A DNA stretch of 64,000 nt from positions 52,405 to 116,404 of the forward strand of contig JASHNT010000113.1 in assembly GCA_030041495.1 (NCBI GenBank), written 5' to 3'. Both the position numbers and the translations under genes were made by a program. Each line of letters begins with the position of its first letter. Position 1 is the first letter of the stretch. Of this stretch, positions 53,612-61,653 are shown piece after piece. Under the pieces are notes generated by a model. It ran no database searches, had not been told where the DNA came from, and saw only the letters and a list, made by a program, of their open reading frames with translations. The stretch comes from Bryobacteraceae bacterium. Its GTDB lineage: Bacteria > Acidobacteriota > Terriglobia > Bryobacterales > Bryobacteraceae.

Positions 53612-54694
53612 ATGATAATTGAACCTGTGAAAGCTCTTGTTACCGGCGCGGGAGGCTTGATCGGTTCGGCCTGCGTCCGCCTGCTGTGCGAGGGCGGCTG
53701 GCAGGTGACCGGCGTCGATAATGACATGCGCGGCCGCTTCTTCGGCCCCTCCGGGTCCACTCGCCCCACGCTCGATCGCCTGCGCGAATCGCAGCCGCGT
53801 TTCCGCAACTTCGATCTCGATATCCGCGACCGTCACGCTGTCGCGGATCTGTTCCGGGCCGAACGCCCCGATCTCATCATCCATACTGCCGCGCAGCCTT
53901 CGCACGACAAGGCGGCGGCTATTTTCTTCGACGATTTCGATATCAACGCCACCGGAACGTTGAACTTGCTGGCGGCCACCCGCGACTACTGCCGCGATTC
54001 GCCTTTCTGCTTCACCAGCACCAACAAGGTTTACGGCGACAACCCCAATCGCCTGCCGCTGAAGGAGCTGGAAACGCGTTACGACTTCGCGGACTCGCTC
54101 GACGGCATCGACGAAAATCTCTCCGTGGATCATTGCCTGCATTCGTTGTTTGGAGCATCGAAACTGGCCGCGGACGTTCTATGCCAGGAGTTCGGCCGCT
54201 ACTTCCAGATGCCCGTGGGAGTGTTTCGCGGAAGCTGTCTCACCGGCCCGCAGCACGCCGCCGTGGAGCTGCACGGCTTCCTGGCCTACATCGTTTCGAG
54301 CGCGGTGCTGGGGCGCAAGTACACGATCTACGGCTACCAGGGCAAGCAGGTGCGCGATCAGATCCACTGCGATGATGTGGCGGCTCTGTTCCTGGAATTC
54401 GCGCAAAATCCGCGCTGCGGAGAAGCCTACAACCTGGGCGGCGGCCGCACCAACAGCATCTCGATTCTGGAGACAATCGCGATGCTGAAGGATCTTGGGT
54501 TTCGGCTCGATTACGAATACCGCGATCAGCCTCGCGCCGGAGACCACATCTGCTACATCAGCGATCTTTCGAAACTACGCGCGCACTTCCCCGGCTGGCG
54601 CATCGCACACGACGTGCCGTCGATGATCGCCGGGATCGCGGATCGCTATCGCGCGCGTGAGCCGGTCGCCTTCGGGTTGCGGGCCAAGGCGTGA
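53612..54694 (+). CDS. NAD-dependent nucleotide-sugar epimerase (CDP-paratose 2-epimerase-like)
   Basis: A 360-residue extended SDR. The NAD motif is VTGAGGLIGSA (9-19), followed by the substrate-contact motifs FTSTNKVYGDNPNRLPLKE and FRGSCLTGPQHAAVELHGFLAYIVSSAVLGRKYTIYGYQGKQVRDQIHCDDVAALF, which resemble tyvelose/paratose epimerases. The YxxxK site reads FGASK, with Phe in place of the catalytic Tyr. A GTG five codons downstream of the ATG is an alternative start. It overlaps the glycosyltransferase start as GTGA, so both probably serve one surface glycan pathway. Confidence 0.87.
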   Translation: MIIEPVKALVTGAGGLIGSACVRLLCEGGWQVTGVDNDMRGRFFGPSGSTRPTLDRLRESQPRFRNFDLDIRDRHAVADLFRAERPDLIIHTAAQPSHDKAAAIFFDDFDINATGTLNLLAATRDYCRDSPFCFTSTNKVYGDNPNRLPLKELETRYDFADSLDGIDENLSVDHCLHSLFGASKLAADVLCQEFGRYFQMPVGVFRGSCLTGPQHAAVELHGFLAYIVSSAVLGRKYTIYGYQGKQVRDQIHCDDVAALFLEFAQNPRCGEAYNLGGGRTNSISILETIAMLKDLGFRLDYEYRDQPRAGDHICYISDLSKLRAHFPGWRIAHDVPSMIAGIADRYRAREPVAFGLRAKA

Positions 54695-55440
54695 AGCTCT
54701 CGGTCGTCATCCCCGCGCGAAACGAAGAGGGCTCCATCGAGCCCACGCTCGCTTCGATCACGCGCGCGTTGCGCCGCGAGGCTATCGAGCACGAAATCAT
54801 CGTCGCCGACGACGCCAGCACCGACGCAACCGTCGAAGCAGTGCGCCGTTTCCGCATTACGGAGCCGAACGTCACGCTGGTTCCCGTCAGCGGCGCGCAT
54901 GGCTACGGCTACGCGGTCCGCGCAGGATTGCCTCAAGCGAACGGCGATGCCGTCGCGATCATGATGGCCGATGGATCGGATAGCGCCGAAGATCTGGTGC
55001 GCTACTGGCGCAAAATCGAGGAGGGTTTCGATTGCGTCTTCGGCTCGCGCTTTATTTCCGGCAGCCGTGTCACGGATTATCCGGCGCATAAGATGATCAT
55101 CAATCGCCTGGCCAACTGGTTCATCCAGGCTTTGTTCGGCCTCCGCTACAACGACATCACCAATGCCTTCAAGTGCTATCGCCGCGAGGCGATTGAAGGC
55201 ATGCAGCCGTTGATTTCGCCGCACTTCAATCTCACCGTGGAGATGCCGCTCAAGGCCATCATTCGCGGCTATTCCTACGCGGTGATTCCCATCTCCTGGG
55301 AGAATCGCCGCACCGGAATCTCGAAACTGAAGTTGCAGGAGATGGGCAGCCGCTATCTGTTCATCGTTCTCTACCTGTGGCTGGAGAAGCTGCTCTCGCG
55401 CGGCGACTATCGCCGGGGACGGACCACGACGGTTCTCTGA
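54691..55440 (+). CDS. Family 2 glycosyltransferase (DPM1/DpmA-like)
   Basis: A 249-residue GT-A glycosyltransferase: SVVIPARNEEGSIEPTL, EIIVADDASTDATVEAV, then IMMADGSDSAEDLVRYW with the metal-binding acidic motif, and NAFKCYRREAI, as in polyprenyl-phosphate sugar transferases. It has at most a weak C-terminal hydrophobic stretch (FIVLYLWLEKLL) and lacks the membrane extension of ArnC types. GTG start coupled to the upstream epimerase. The transferred sugar is unknown. Confidence 0.9.
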   Translation: MKLSVVIPARNEEGSIEPTLASITRALRREAIEHEIIVADDASTDATVEAVRRFRITEPNVTLVPVSGAHGYGYAVRAGLPQANGDAVAIMMADGSDSAEDLVRYWRKIEEGFDCVFGSRFISGSRVTDYPAHKMIINRLANWFIQALFGLRYNDITNAFKCYRREAIEGMQPLISPHFNLTVEMPLKAIIRGYSYAVIPISWENRRTGISKLKLQEMGSRYLFIVLYLWLEKLLSRGDYRRGRTTTVL

Positions 55441-55499
55441 GCACCCAAATTGGGCACATGGGTGTCCAAGATAGCGCCTATCGGCCGAAGCCGGAGCGA

Positions 55500-55641
55500 A
55501 TTCAGGAAGGACTGTCATTCCAGAGAACCGCTTGTACCACGGTCCTTCCTGCACCTCGGGCTCTCCGTCCAGCCACTTGGCGAGTAACTCCAACTGCGAC
55601 GCCGGAATCTTGCGGCTCTGCACGCGGTCGAGGTTTGCCAT
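55500..55641 (-). pseudogene. Remnant of a small conserved gene, 3' part lost
   Basis: From an ATG at 55641, preceded by GGTGGA, the frame reads MANLDRVQSRKIPASQLELL then AKWLDGEPEVQEGPWYKRFSGMTV, which looks like a genuine small protein. After that it turns into LPEFAPASADRRYLGHP and then runs without a stop into the antisense of the glycosyltransferase. The normal end seems deleted near 55500. I do not recognise the family. Confidence 0.35.
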
Positions 55642-55684
55642 CTCTGATCCACCCTTCGCGGCTCCCGCCCACCGGCTCGGATTC

Positions 55685-56392
55685 TTACACCGCCGAGGAG
55701 TTCGTGCCGATGACGGAGTTGATCCTCTCCGGTAGCGCATTGCACGTCCTTTCTTGCATCCCGCTCGAACTGCTGGATGATCGTGTCAGTGAGATCGCGT
55801 GACTCGGCGGGAAGGCGCGCGGAGAGGAGCAGGAGGTCCGGAGTGTCGCCGGTGAGAATCGCGACGCCGCGGATGGGTTGATCGTTCTTCACCAGATGCC
55901 AGTACGTCCCCAGTCCTTCCCCGTGCGGCGGGGTTTCGTACTCGACTACCTCCGGGCTCCGATAGGTCAGCCTGTCACCCGCGAACGGACCCGATGGGAA
56001 CTCCATTGCGGGAAGAGTGAACTCTTCCATCACCATCTTCAGGAAGGCTCTGTGTGCGGGAAAGACCCGTGCTATGACTCCCGCGACCTGGAATCTTCCG
56101 CTGGTGTCACCGTACCTGACCGTCAGCTCGACTGCCGGTCGAGCGAAAGAGTCGCCTGGCGGCGTCAGCAGGACATCGCCACCCCCGGAGCCGTACTCTC
56201 CATGGCAACCCCATCCGCGCAGGCCAAGCACCCCCGTCCGTCCGGTTGTGTAATACGCGACCCGTGCTGCAGCAGCCACGGGAATTGGCAGCATCACGTC
56301 CGTGCCCTTCGGGGCCCCACAAACGGCACCCTCGCCTGGCCGAATACTGCCGGCCCCCACGCTGCAAGCATCAGAATCGCAATTCTGCCCAT
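55685..56392 (-). pseudogene. Secreted protein gene of unknown function with two compensating frameshifts
   Basis: An ATG at 56392, eight bases after the plsC stop, starts a signal peptide (MGRIAILMLAAWGPAVFGQ) and then ARVPFVG. The frame breaks at the GGGGCCCC run (56311-56318). Protein-like sequence continues in the next frame as APKGTDVMLPIPVAAAARVAYY, GDTSGRFQVAGVIARVFPAH and DQPIRGVAILTGDTPDLLLLSARLP up to about 55760. The original frame resumes with NALPERINSVIGTNSSAV and stops at 55685. The middle frame alone is open from 56360 to 55515. It is the last gene of the plsC run. Function unknown. Confidence 0.55.
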
Positions 56393-56400
56393 CTCACCGA

Positions 56401-57144
56401 CTATCCCTTGGTCGCGTTCGTCGTTTCATTCAGCATCCCCGCTAATTCCTCGCGGGCACGCTCCGTCAGAGCCCCGCGATCTTTCAGCGTGTGCCCTTGC
56501 GCCGGAATCGGATCTCCGATGCGCACCCGCACATGTCCGCGGTGCACCTCCATCGATCCCATCGGCAGGATTTTATGCAGGCCCAGCAGAGCCACCGGAA
56601 CCAGAGGAGCGCCGGATTTGATCGCCATGTATGCGGCGCCCTCCTTGAACTCGCTCAAGGATCCGTCCGCGCTGCGGCCGCCCTCCGAAAAAAAGAATAG
56701 CGAAGTCCTGTCGGATTCGATCAGCTTGGCCGTGTGGCTCAAGGTTCGCACCGCGGCTCGGGGATCGTCGCGCGGCACCGGAATGTGTCCCGCCGTTTTC
56801 AGATGCCAGCCGATGAACAGCCAGGGAAACTTGAACAGCTCCTCCTTCGCCAGAAAACGGAACTGCACCGGAATGCTCGCCAAAATCACGGGCGTGTCCA
56901 TGTAGCTGACGTGGTTCGCCGTGAAGACGTAGGGACCCACCGGCTGCAACTTCTCCTGCCCCTCGATCTCCAGCTTTATCCCGCCAATCCACAGCACCGA
57001 CCGCGCCCAGGCTCGCGCCACGGTAATCTGCACTGGGGCGGTGCGCGTTCCGAACACGGCGATCACGGCGCTAACCAGGCCGAACGCCGCGGTCGAAAGC
57101 AAAATCAGCGGCAGAACAACTACCAGCCTCCACAGCTTTGCCAT
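56401..57144 (-). CDS. plsC: 1-acyl-sn-glycerol-3-phosphate acyltransferase PlsC-like
   Basis: A 247-residue membrane acyltransferase that acylates lysophosphatidic acid in phospholipid synthesis. An N-terminal helix (6-30) is followed by the catalytic NHVSYMD box (HxxxxD), then FRFLAKEELFKFPWLFIGWHL and the substrate motif FFSEGGRSADGSLSEFKEGAA, where the more common EGTRS is EGGRS, and VPVALLG. It follows the copper-monooxygenase-like gene by 27 bases. Confidence 0.92.
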   Translation of the reverse strand: MAKLWRLVVVLPLILLSTAAFGLVSAVIAVFGTRTAPVQITVARAWARSVLWIGGIKLEIEGQEKLQPVGPYVFTANHVSYMDTPVILASIPVQFRFLAKEELFKFPWLFIGWHLKTAGHIPVPRDDPRAAVRTLSHTAKLIESDRTSLFFFSEGGRSADGSLSEFKEGAAYMAIKSGAPLVPVALLGLHKILPMGSMEVHRGHVRVRIGDPIPAQGHTLKDRGALTERAREELAGMLNETTNATKG

Positions 57145-57171
57145 GAGCCGCTATCGCTTCCCCATGCAGAA

Positions 57172-58599
57172 CTATTGGGCTCTTGCCCGCAAGAAATCCA
57201 TCAGAGTTTTGCGCTCTTCGTCGTCGAGTTTGCCGTCGTGATTGCGATCGAACAGCGAAATCGCCATCCTCAAGCGCGCGCGAGCCTGAGGACTGATCTC
57301 CGGCGGAAAATCGTTCAGATCGTCGGCCTGCGCCAGGAATTCATTGATGAACTCGAGCCCAATCTGACGCCGGAACGTCTCCTGATCGGCAATAGAGGCG
57401 AGCTTCACGCTCAAGAACGCCACCGCCATTTCGTCGGTGGTCTGCTCGCCCCAATGCACCGCGACCGGAGGATGAGACGGGTTCCGGACGTTCGCGGAGG
57501 AATTGTCGTAGGTGTATTCCAGTTCCACGCGCGTTCCCTTGGGCAGCTTCACCGGCTGCGCAAAGCAATATTGGCCCTGCCAGTTGAAATCCCAATCCTT
57601 GATCCAGATCAAATGCGTCACAGACCCATCCGGGAGATGCGCGTCGATCTTCATGTCCTTGCACAAATAGTGCGCGTGCGGCGTGATGGCCAGAGCCTCC
57701 ACGTCCTGCGGAATCGTCACTCCGGTCTTGACCGCGTAATGATCGTCACCCGCCGGAATGTGAATCGCTCGCGAATTTATAAATACCATCCCGCGGCCGA
57801 CGGTCGGCGCGTCGCCGAAGATCATCCCCAGTGAGGATTGATCGTCCTCAGCCTTGCCGGAAGGATGATAGTGAATTTGCAACACCAGGTCCGTGCCCTT
57901 GGTCACCACCACTTCCATGCCCTTTGGCGCAACGCTCGGCGATCCTCCCGGAGCCCAACCGGCCACCATGTTCACCGGCCCGAACCCGGGCCCTCCGAAA
58001 CAGGAATAACTGTTTCCGTTTCCGGCCAGCTTGCGTGCGGCTCCATTGGGATCGCTGAAGACGATGGCGTGATGCACGATGCGCCGGTTGCCCGGCCGGA
58101 ACTCGAAGGACTTCACGTAGACGTCGTGATCCAGATTCATCGGAATCACGAAGCAACGGTATTGATCCGGACCGTCTCCGGGCAGCGAATATTTTTGAGC
58201 CAACGTGAACACTTTGTCCGGTTGGCCGGCCTGCCAGCCTTCGGTGAACACCGGCGGCGTGGGCTTCTCGGCCGGATCCCCTTCCTGCGCTCCGTTGGCG
58301 GCCCAATCCGCGATGAGCGCGATCTGTGCATCGGTCAAGCGCCGCTCATTCTGGAACGATCCATACCCCGGCTCGGCCTTCCACGGCGGCATGAAGCGGA
58401 GGTGCGTCACCGTGGCGATCTGCTTCGCCCGCTTCGCGGCATCTTGGTAGGTCAGCAGCGAAAATGGAGCCACTTCTCCCGGCCTGTGGCAGGTGGCGCA
58501 ATTTTGGTAAAGAATCGGCGCGATGTCGTGATTGAAAGTCGGCGTCGCGTCCGCGGCGGCCAGTGTCCCGGCCAGGCCGAGCATCACAAGCTGTCTCAT
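57172..58599 (-). CDS. Exported heme-c / copper type II monooxygenase-like / EF-hand protein
   Basis: A 475-residue exported protein with three parts. After the signal peptide (MRQLVMLGLAGTLAAA) comes a cytochrome-c-like segment with heme motif CATCH (YQNCATCHRPGEVAPFSLL). The central region has the pattern of copper type II ascorbate-dependent monooxygenases, with candidate copper ligands in RRIVHHAIVF, LQIHYHPSG and ITPHAHYLCKDM. The C-terminus has one EF-hand loop, DRNHDGKLDDEER. The natural substrate is unknown. The ATG at 58599 is used because the longer frame crosses two palindromic repeats. It lies downstream of a redoxin gene that probably serves the same system. Confidence 0.85.
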   Translation of the reverse strand: MRQLVMLGLAGTLAAADATPTFNHDIAPILYQNCATCHRPGEVAPFSLLTYQDAAKRAKQIATVTHLRFMPPWKAEPGYGSFQNERRLTDAQIALIADWAANGAQEGDPAEKPTPPVFTEGWQAGQPDKVFTLAQKYSLPGDGPDQYRCFVIPMNLDHDVYVKSFEFRPGNRRIVHHAIVFSDPNGAARKLAGNGNSYSCFGGPGFGPVNMVAGWAPGGSPSVAPKGMEVVVTKGTDLVLQIHYHPSGKAEDDQSSLGMIFGDAPTVGRGMVFINSRAIHIPAGDDHYAVKTGVTIPQDVEALAITPHAHYLCKDMKIDAHLPDGSVTHLIWIKDWDFNWQGQYCFAQPVKLPKGTRVELEYTYDNSSANVRNPSHPPVAVHWGEQTTDEMAVAFLSVKLASIADQETFRRQIGLEFINEFLAQADDLNDFPPEISPQARARLRMAISLFDRNHDGKLDDEERKTLMDFLRARAQ

Positions 58600-58621
58600 A
58601 TGCCCTCTTAGGTTCTCACTG

Positions 58622-58691
58622 GCGCACAACGGACTGACGCCTGTGCGCCCTCCCACTCTCACTGCGCACAACGGACTGACGCCTGTGCGCC
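58622..58691. repeat. Two direct copies of a 28-bp palindromic repeat
   Basis: Identical 28-base copies lie at 58622-58649 and 58664-58691. Each begins GCGCACAACGG, ends GACGCCTGTGCGCC, and can fold through GGCGCACA/TGTGCGCC ends. They sit between the redoxin and copper-monooxygenase-like genes and resemble REP-type dispersed elements. Confidence 0.85.
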
Positions 58692-58694
58692 ATA

Positions 58695-59273
58695 TCAATT
58701 TACCCGAATAATGGAACAGCCGATCGGTTGCACGAACGCCTTGGCTACATGTCTTCCGGTCAGAGCCGCATCCAGAGCGTCGCGCAGCTCATGAACCGTC
58801 GCCTGCTGGCGCTGTTCGCCGAAATTTTCCACCTTATTGTCGATGCGCCCCATGTACACGATGCCGGCGTGAGGCGCGATCAGCACGCTCTCAGGATTCG
58901 TGTCCGCGTTGGTGTACCTCACCAGAATCTGCGTGGGATCGATCAGCACCGGAAACGTGTACGCAAAATCCTTGACGTGTTTGCGGAGATCGCCAAGGGG
59001 TACGCTGGTGTCGGTCATCACTCCGTAAGTCCGCACGCCGCGCGCGGCATATTCCTTGGCGATCCGGTTCATCTCCGGCACATAGCCGTTGCTGATGGGG
59101 CAGTCCGTGGTGAGAAAGAAAAGCAGCACAGTCGAGCCTTTCCATTCCCGGTCGGTGTGCATCGCTCCCCCGGTATCGGCCAGCGAGAAGTGCGGGACCT
59201 CCTTCACTCCCACGGTCGCCCACGCGGCGGCCGCGCAAAACAATCCGGTAAAAACTAAACTACGGCGTCCCAC
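58695..59273 (-). CDS. Exported redoxin (thioredoxin-fold) protein
   Basis: A 192-residue protein with a signal peptide (to AAAWA) and a thioredoxin/peroxiredoxin-like fold: VPHFSLADTGGAMHTDREWKGSTVLLFFLTTDCPISNGYVPEMNRIAKEY. The active site keeps one cysteine (DCPIS) in place of a CxxC pair, as in redoxin-domain proteins that accompany copper proteins. Asp-Pro (IDPTQILVRY) and AGIVYMGRIDN complete the fold. Its start overlaps the folC 3' end by 19 bases. Confidence 0.85.
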   Translation of the reverse strand: MGRRSLVFTGLFCAAAAWATVGVKEVPHFSLADTGGAMHTDREWKGSTVLLFFLTTDCPISNGYVPEMNRIAKEYAARGVRTYGVMTDTSVPLGDLRKHVKDFAYTFPVLIDPTQILVRYTNADTNPESVLIAPHAGIVYMGRIDNKVENFGEQRQQATVHELRDALDAALTGRHVAKAFVQPIGCSIIRVN

Positions 59274-60505
59274 AATTGACCTCTACATTTAGAATACGTA
59301 AGCCGCGCCTCTCCGATCAGAAAAAGTGAACCCGTGACCACGATCACGTCATCCGCGGCCACTGCTTCACCTACGATCTCCATCGCCGCCGGAAAATCCT
59401 TGGCGATCCGTCCCCGTCCGGCCAAATCCCGTAGAGCTTCCGGACGCAACGCGCGGGGAGCGTCTGGAGCCGTCAGGACCAACTCCTGCGCCAACGGAAA
59501 CAGGATCTCCGCTATTTCTTCCACTGCCTTATCGCGCATCGCGCCGTAGATCATCCACAGCTTGCGGCCCGCGTAGAACCGTTCCAGATAACGCCGCAGC
59601 GCCCGAGCTCCCGCTGGATTGTGCGCGCCGTCCAGAATCACATCCGGATTCGGCGCGACGCATTCCAGCCTTCCCGGCCACCGCGCCTCCGCGATTCCCT
59701 CCGGCGCAACCCCCAACTCCCGCAGCGCCAGCGCGGCCGTGACGGCGTTGTCGACCTGATGCTCGCCCGCGAGAGGGCAGCGCAACCCGTTGAAGCCGCA
59801 GCCGCGCGCGTCGAGTTGCAGATCGCGCAATTGGAAATCCGCAGCCCGTGCCACGCGCAGGCCCAGGTCCTCCGCGCGAGCCTCCAACACCTTTTCCGCA
59901 TCCGGCCTTTGCCGCGAGAACACCGCCGGAACGCCAGGTTTGAGGATTCCCGCTTTCTCGCCCGCAATCGCCTCGATGGTGTGCCCCAGGTAAGCTTCGT
60001 GATCGAAGTCAATCGCCGTGATCGCCGTGACCGCGGGTCGGAGCACGTTGGTCGCGTCCAATCTTCCCCCGAGCCCGGTCTCGATCACCGCCGTCTCCAC
60101 GCCCAGTTCGCGGAACAGCCAGAACCCCATGGCAGTGACGGTTTCGAAGTAGGTGGGATGACAATCCAGCTCGATCTTCTCGGCGGTCTCATGCACAACT
60201 TGGAAGGCGCGGTTGAACTGCTCCTTGGTGACCGGAATGCCGTCGATTTGAATCCGCTCCACCGGCTCGATCAAATGCGGCGAGGTAAACAGGCCCGTGC
60301 GCACGCGTGCGGCCCGCAGTCCCGCTTCGACCATCGCGCAGGTCGAGCCCTTGCCGTTGGTTCCCGCCACGTGCACGCTGCGGTACGAGTTCTGCGGATC
60401 GCCTAGGGCTGCCAGCACCGCGCGAATGCGCTCCAGGCCCAGCTTTGCCGTCTTGATCTCATTGCCGAGCGCGTAGAGAAACTGTACGGAATCCGGATAA
60501 TCCAC
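59255..60505 (-). CDS. folC: Bifunctional folylpolyglutamate/dihydrofolate synthase FolC
   Basis: A 416-residue Mur-ligase-family enzyme that adds glutamate to dihydropteroate and folates. The ATP loop is HVAGTNGKGSTCAM, followed by GLFTSPHLIEPVERIQIDG, ETGLGGRLDATNV and ILDGAHNPAGARAL. The GTG at 60505, with AGAGGG seven bases upstream, gives the normal N-terminus VDYPDSVQFLYALGNEIKTAKLGLERI; an ATG at 60541 would overlap the start of the divergent methyltransferase. Confidence 0.95.
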   Translation of the reverse strand: MDYPDSVQFLYALGNEIKTAKLGLERIRAVLAALGDPQNSYRSVHVAGTNGKGSTCAMVEAGLRAARVRTGLFTSPHLIEPVERIQIDGIPVTKEQFNRAFQVVHETAEKIELDCHPTYFETVTAMGFWLFRELGVETAVIETGLGGRLDATNVLRPAVTAITAIDFDHEAYLGHTIEAIAGEKAGILKPGVPAVFSRQRPDAEKVLEARAEDLGLRVARAADFQLRDLQLDARGCGFNGLRCPLAGEHQVDNAVTAALALRELGVAPEGIAEARWPGRLECVAPNPDVILDGAHNPAGARALRRYLERFYAGRKLWMIYGAMRDKAVEEIAEILFPLAQELVLTAPDAPRALRPEALRDLAGRGRIAKDFPAAMEIVGEAVAADDVIVVTGSLFLIGEARLTYSKCRGQLWDAVV

Positions 60506-60539
60506 AAGCGTCCCTCTTCTAACTGTAGAATGGTTAGCC

Positions 60540-61559
60540 ATGCATCCGTCTACTCAACCCCTGCCGCCGCACGTCTCCGTCATGCAACTCATCATGGGAG
60601 GCATGATCAGCGGAGCCGTCGGCGCGCTGGCCCGCTTGGGCGTTCCCGATCATCTCGATGCGGGTCCGCTCTCAGCCGAGGAGCTTGCGGGAAAGGTCGG
60701 CGCGGAGCCGCGTCCGCTGTATCGCTTGATGCGAGCCTGCGCCTCGGTCGGCGTGCTCTCGGAAGGCCACGGCGGAAAGTTCTCGCAAACGCCGATGTCG
60801 GCGATCCTGCGCAGCTCCGGCCCGGTGAGCCTGCGCGGCTGGGCGATCTTCACCGCCCATGAGGTGCATCACCAAGGCTGGGAGCACCTGGAATACTGCG
60901 TTCGCACCGGCAAGCAGGCGCTCGAGAAGATCTACGGAGAAGCGCCGTTTGATCTGATGCGGCACCGCCCCGATATCGCCGCGGTCTTCAACCACGCGAT
61001 GACGGATCTGTCGCGCCTGGACAGTCCCGCGATCGCCGAGGCATATTCATTCGAAGGGGTGCGTTCCATCGCCGACGTAGGCGGCGGGCACGGTTTGCTG
61101 CTCGCCACGATTTTGCAGCACCATCCGCATCTGCACGGTACCCTCTATGAGATCCCCAGCGTGATCGAAGGGGCACGCACCGGACCGCTTCAGCCGGTTA
61201 TGGACCGCTGCACCTTGACCAGCGGCAATATGTTCGAATCGGTCCCGGCCGGATTCGACGTATACATGATGAAGCACATCATCCACGATTGGCCGGACGA
61301 GCCCTCTCTCAAAATCCTGCGCGCCTGCCGCGCCGGTGTGAATCCGGGCGGCAAACTGCTGGTGATGGATCACGTGATTCAGGCGGGCAACGATTTCGAT
61401 CCCGGCAAATTCCTGGATCTGGAAATGCTGATTTTCCCCGGCGGGCATGAGCGCACGGAGAAGCAGTTCCACGACCTGTTGGCCGCCTCCGGCTGGCGCC
61501 TGCAACGCGTGATCCCGACGGCCGGGGGAACCCCGATTGTCGAAAGCGTCCCGGCCTAA
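60540..61559 (+). CDS. SAM-dependent O-methyltransferase (Methyltransf_2 family)
   Basis: A 339-residue methyltransferase. An N-terminal winged-helix dimerisation domain (about 10-95, GAVGALARLGVPDHLDAGPLSAEELAGKVG) precedes the SAM-binding domain with IADVGGGHGLLLATIL and the family motif KHIIHDWPDEPSLKIL, plus LLVMDHVI. Relatives methylate hydroxyl groups of small aromatic or polyketide products. The substrate is unknown and no biosynthetic cluster is adjacent. It starts on the four-base palindrome CATG that also holds the alternative folC start. Confidence 0.9.
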   Translation: MHPSTQPLPPHVSVMQLIMGGMISGAVGALARLGVPDHLDAGPLSAEELAGKVGAEPRPLYRLMRACASVGVLSEGHGGKFSQTPMSAILRSSGPVSLRGWAIFTAHEVHHQGWEHLEYCVRTGKQALEKIYGEAPFDLMRHRPDIAAVFNHAMTDLSRLDSPAIAEAYSFEGVRSIADVGGGHGLLLATILQHHPHLHGTLYEIPSVIEGARTGPLQPVMDRCTLTSGNMFESVPAGFDVYMMKHIIHDWPDEPSLKILRACRAGVNPGGKLLVMDHVIQAGNDFDPGKFLDLEMLIFPGGHERTEKQFHDLLAASGWRLQRVIPTAGGTPIVESVPA

Positions 61560-61653
61560 AGTCTTAGCCGTCAATAAACCGTATACTGAGACTATCGCGT
61601 CCACTGGACTCGTGTTCCCTTCTGCCTGGAGCGCGCGTCACAAAGGATTGCGC

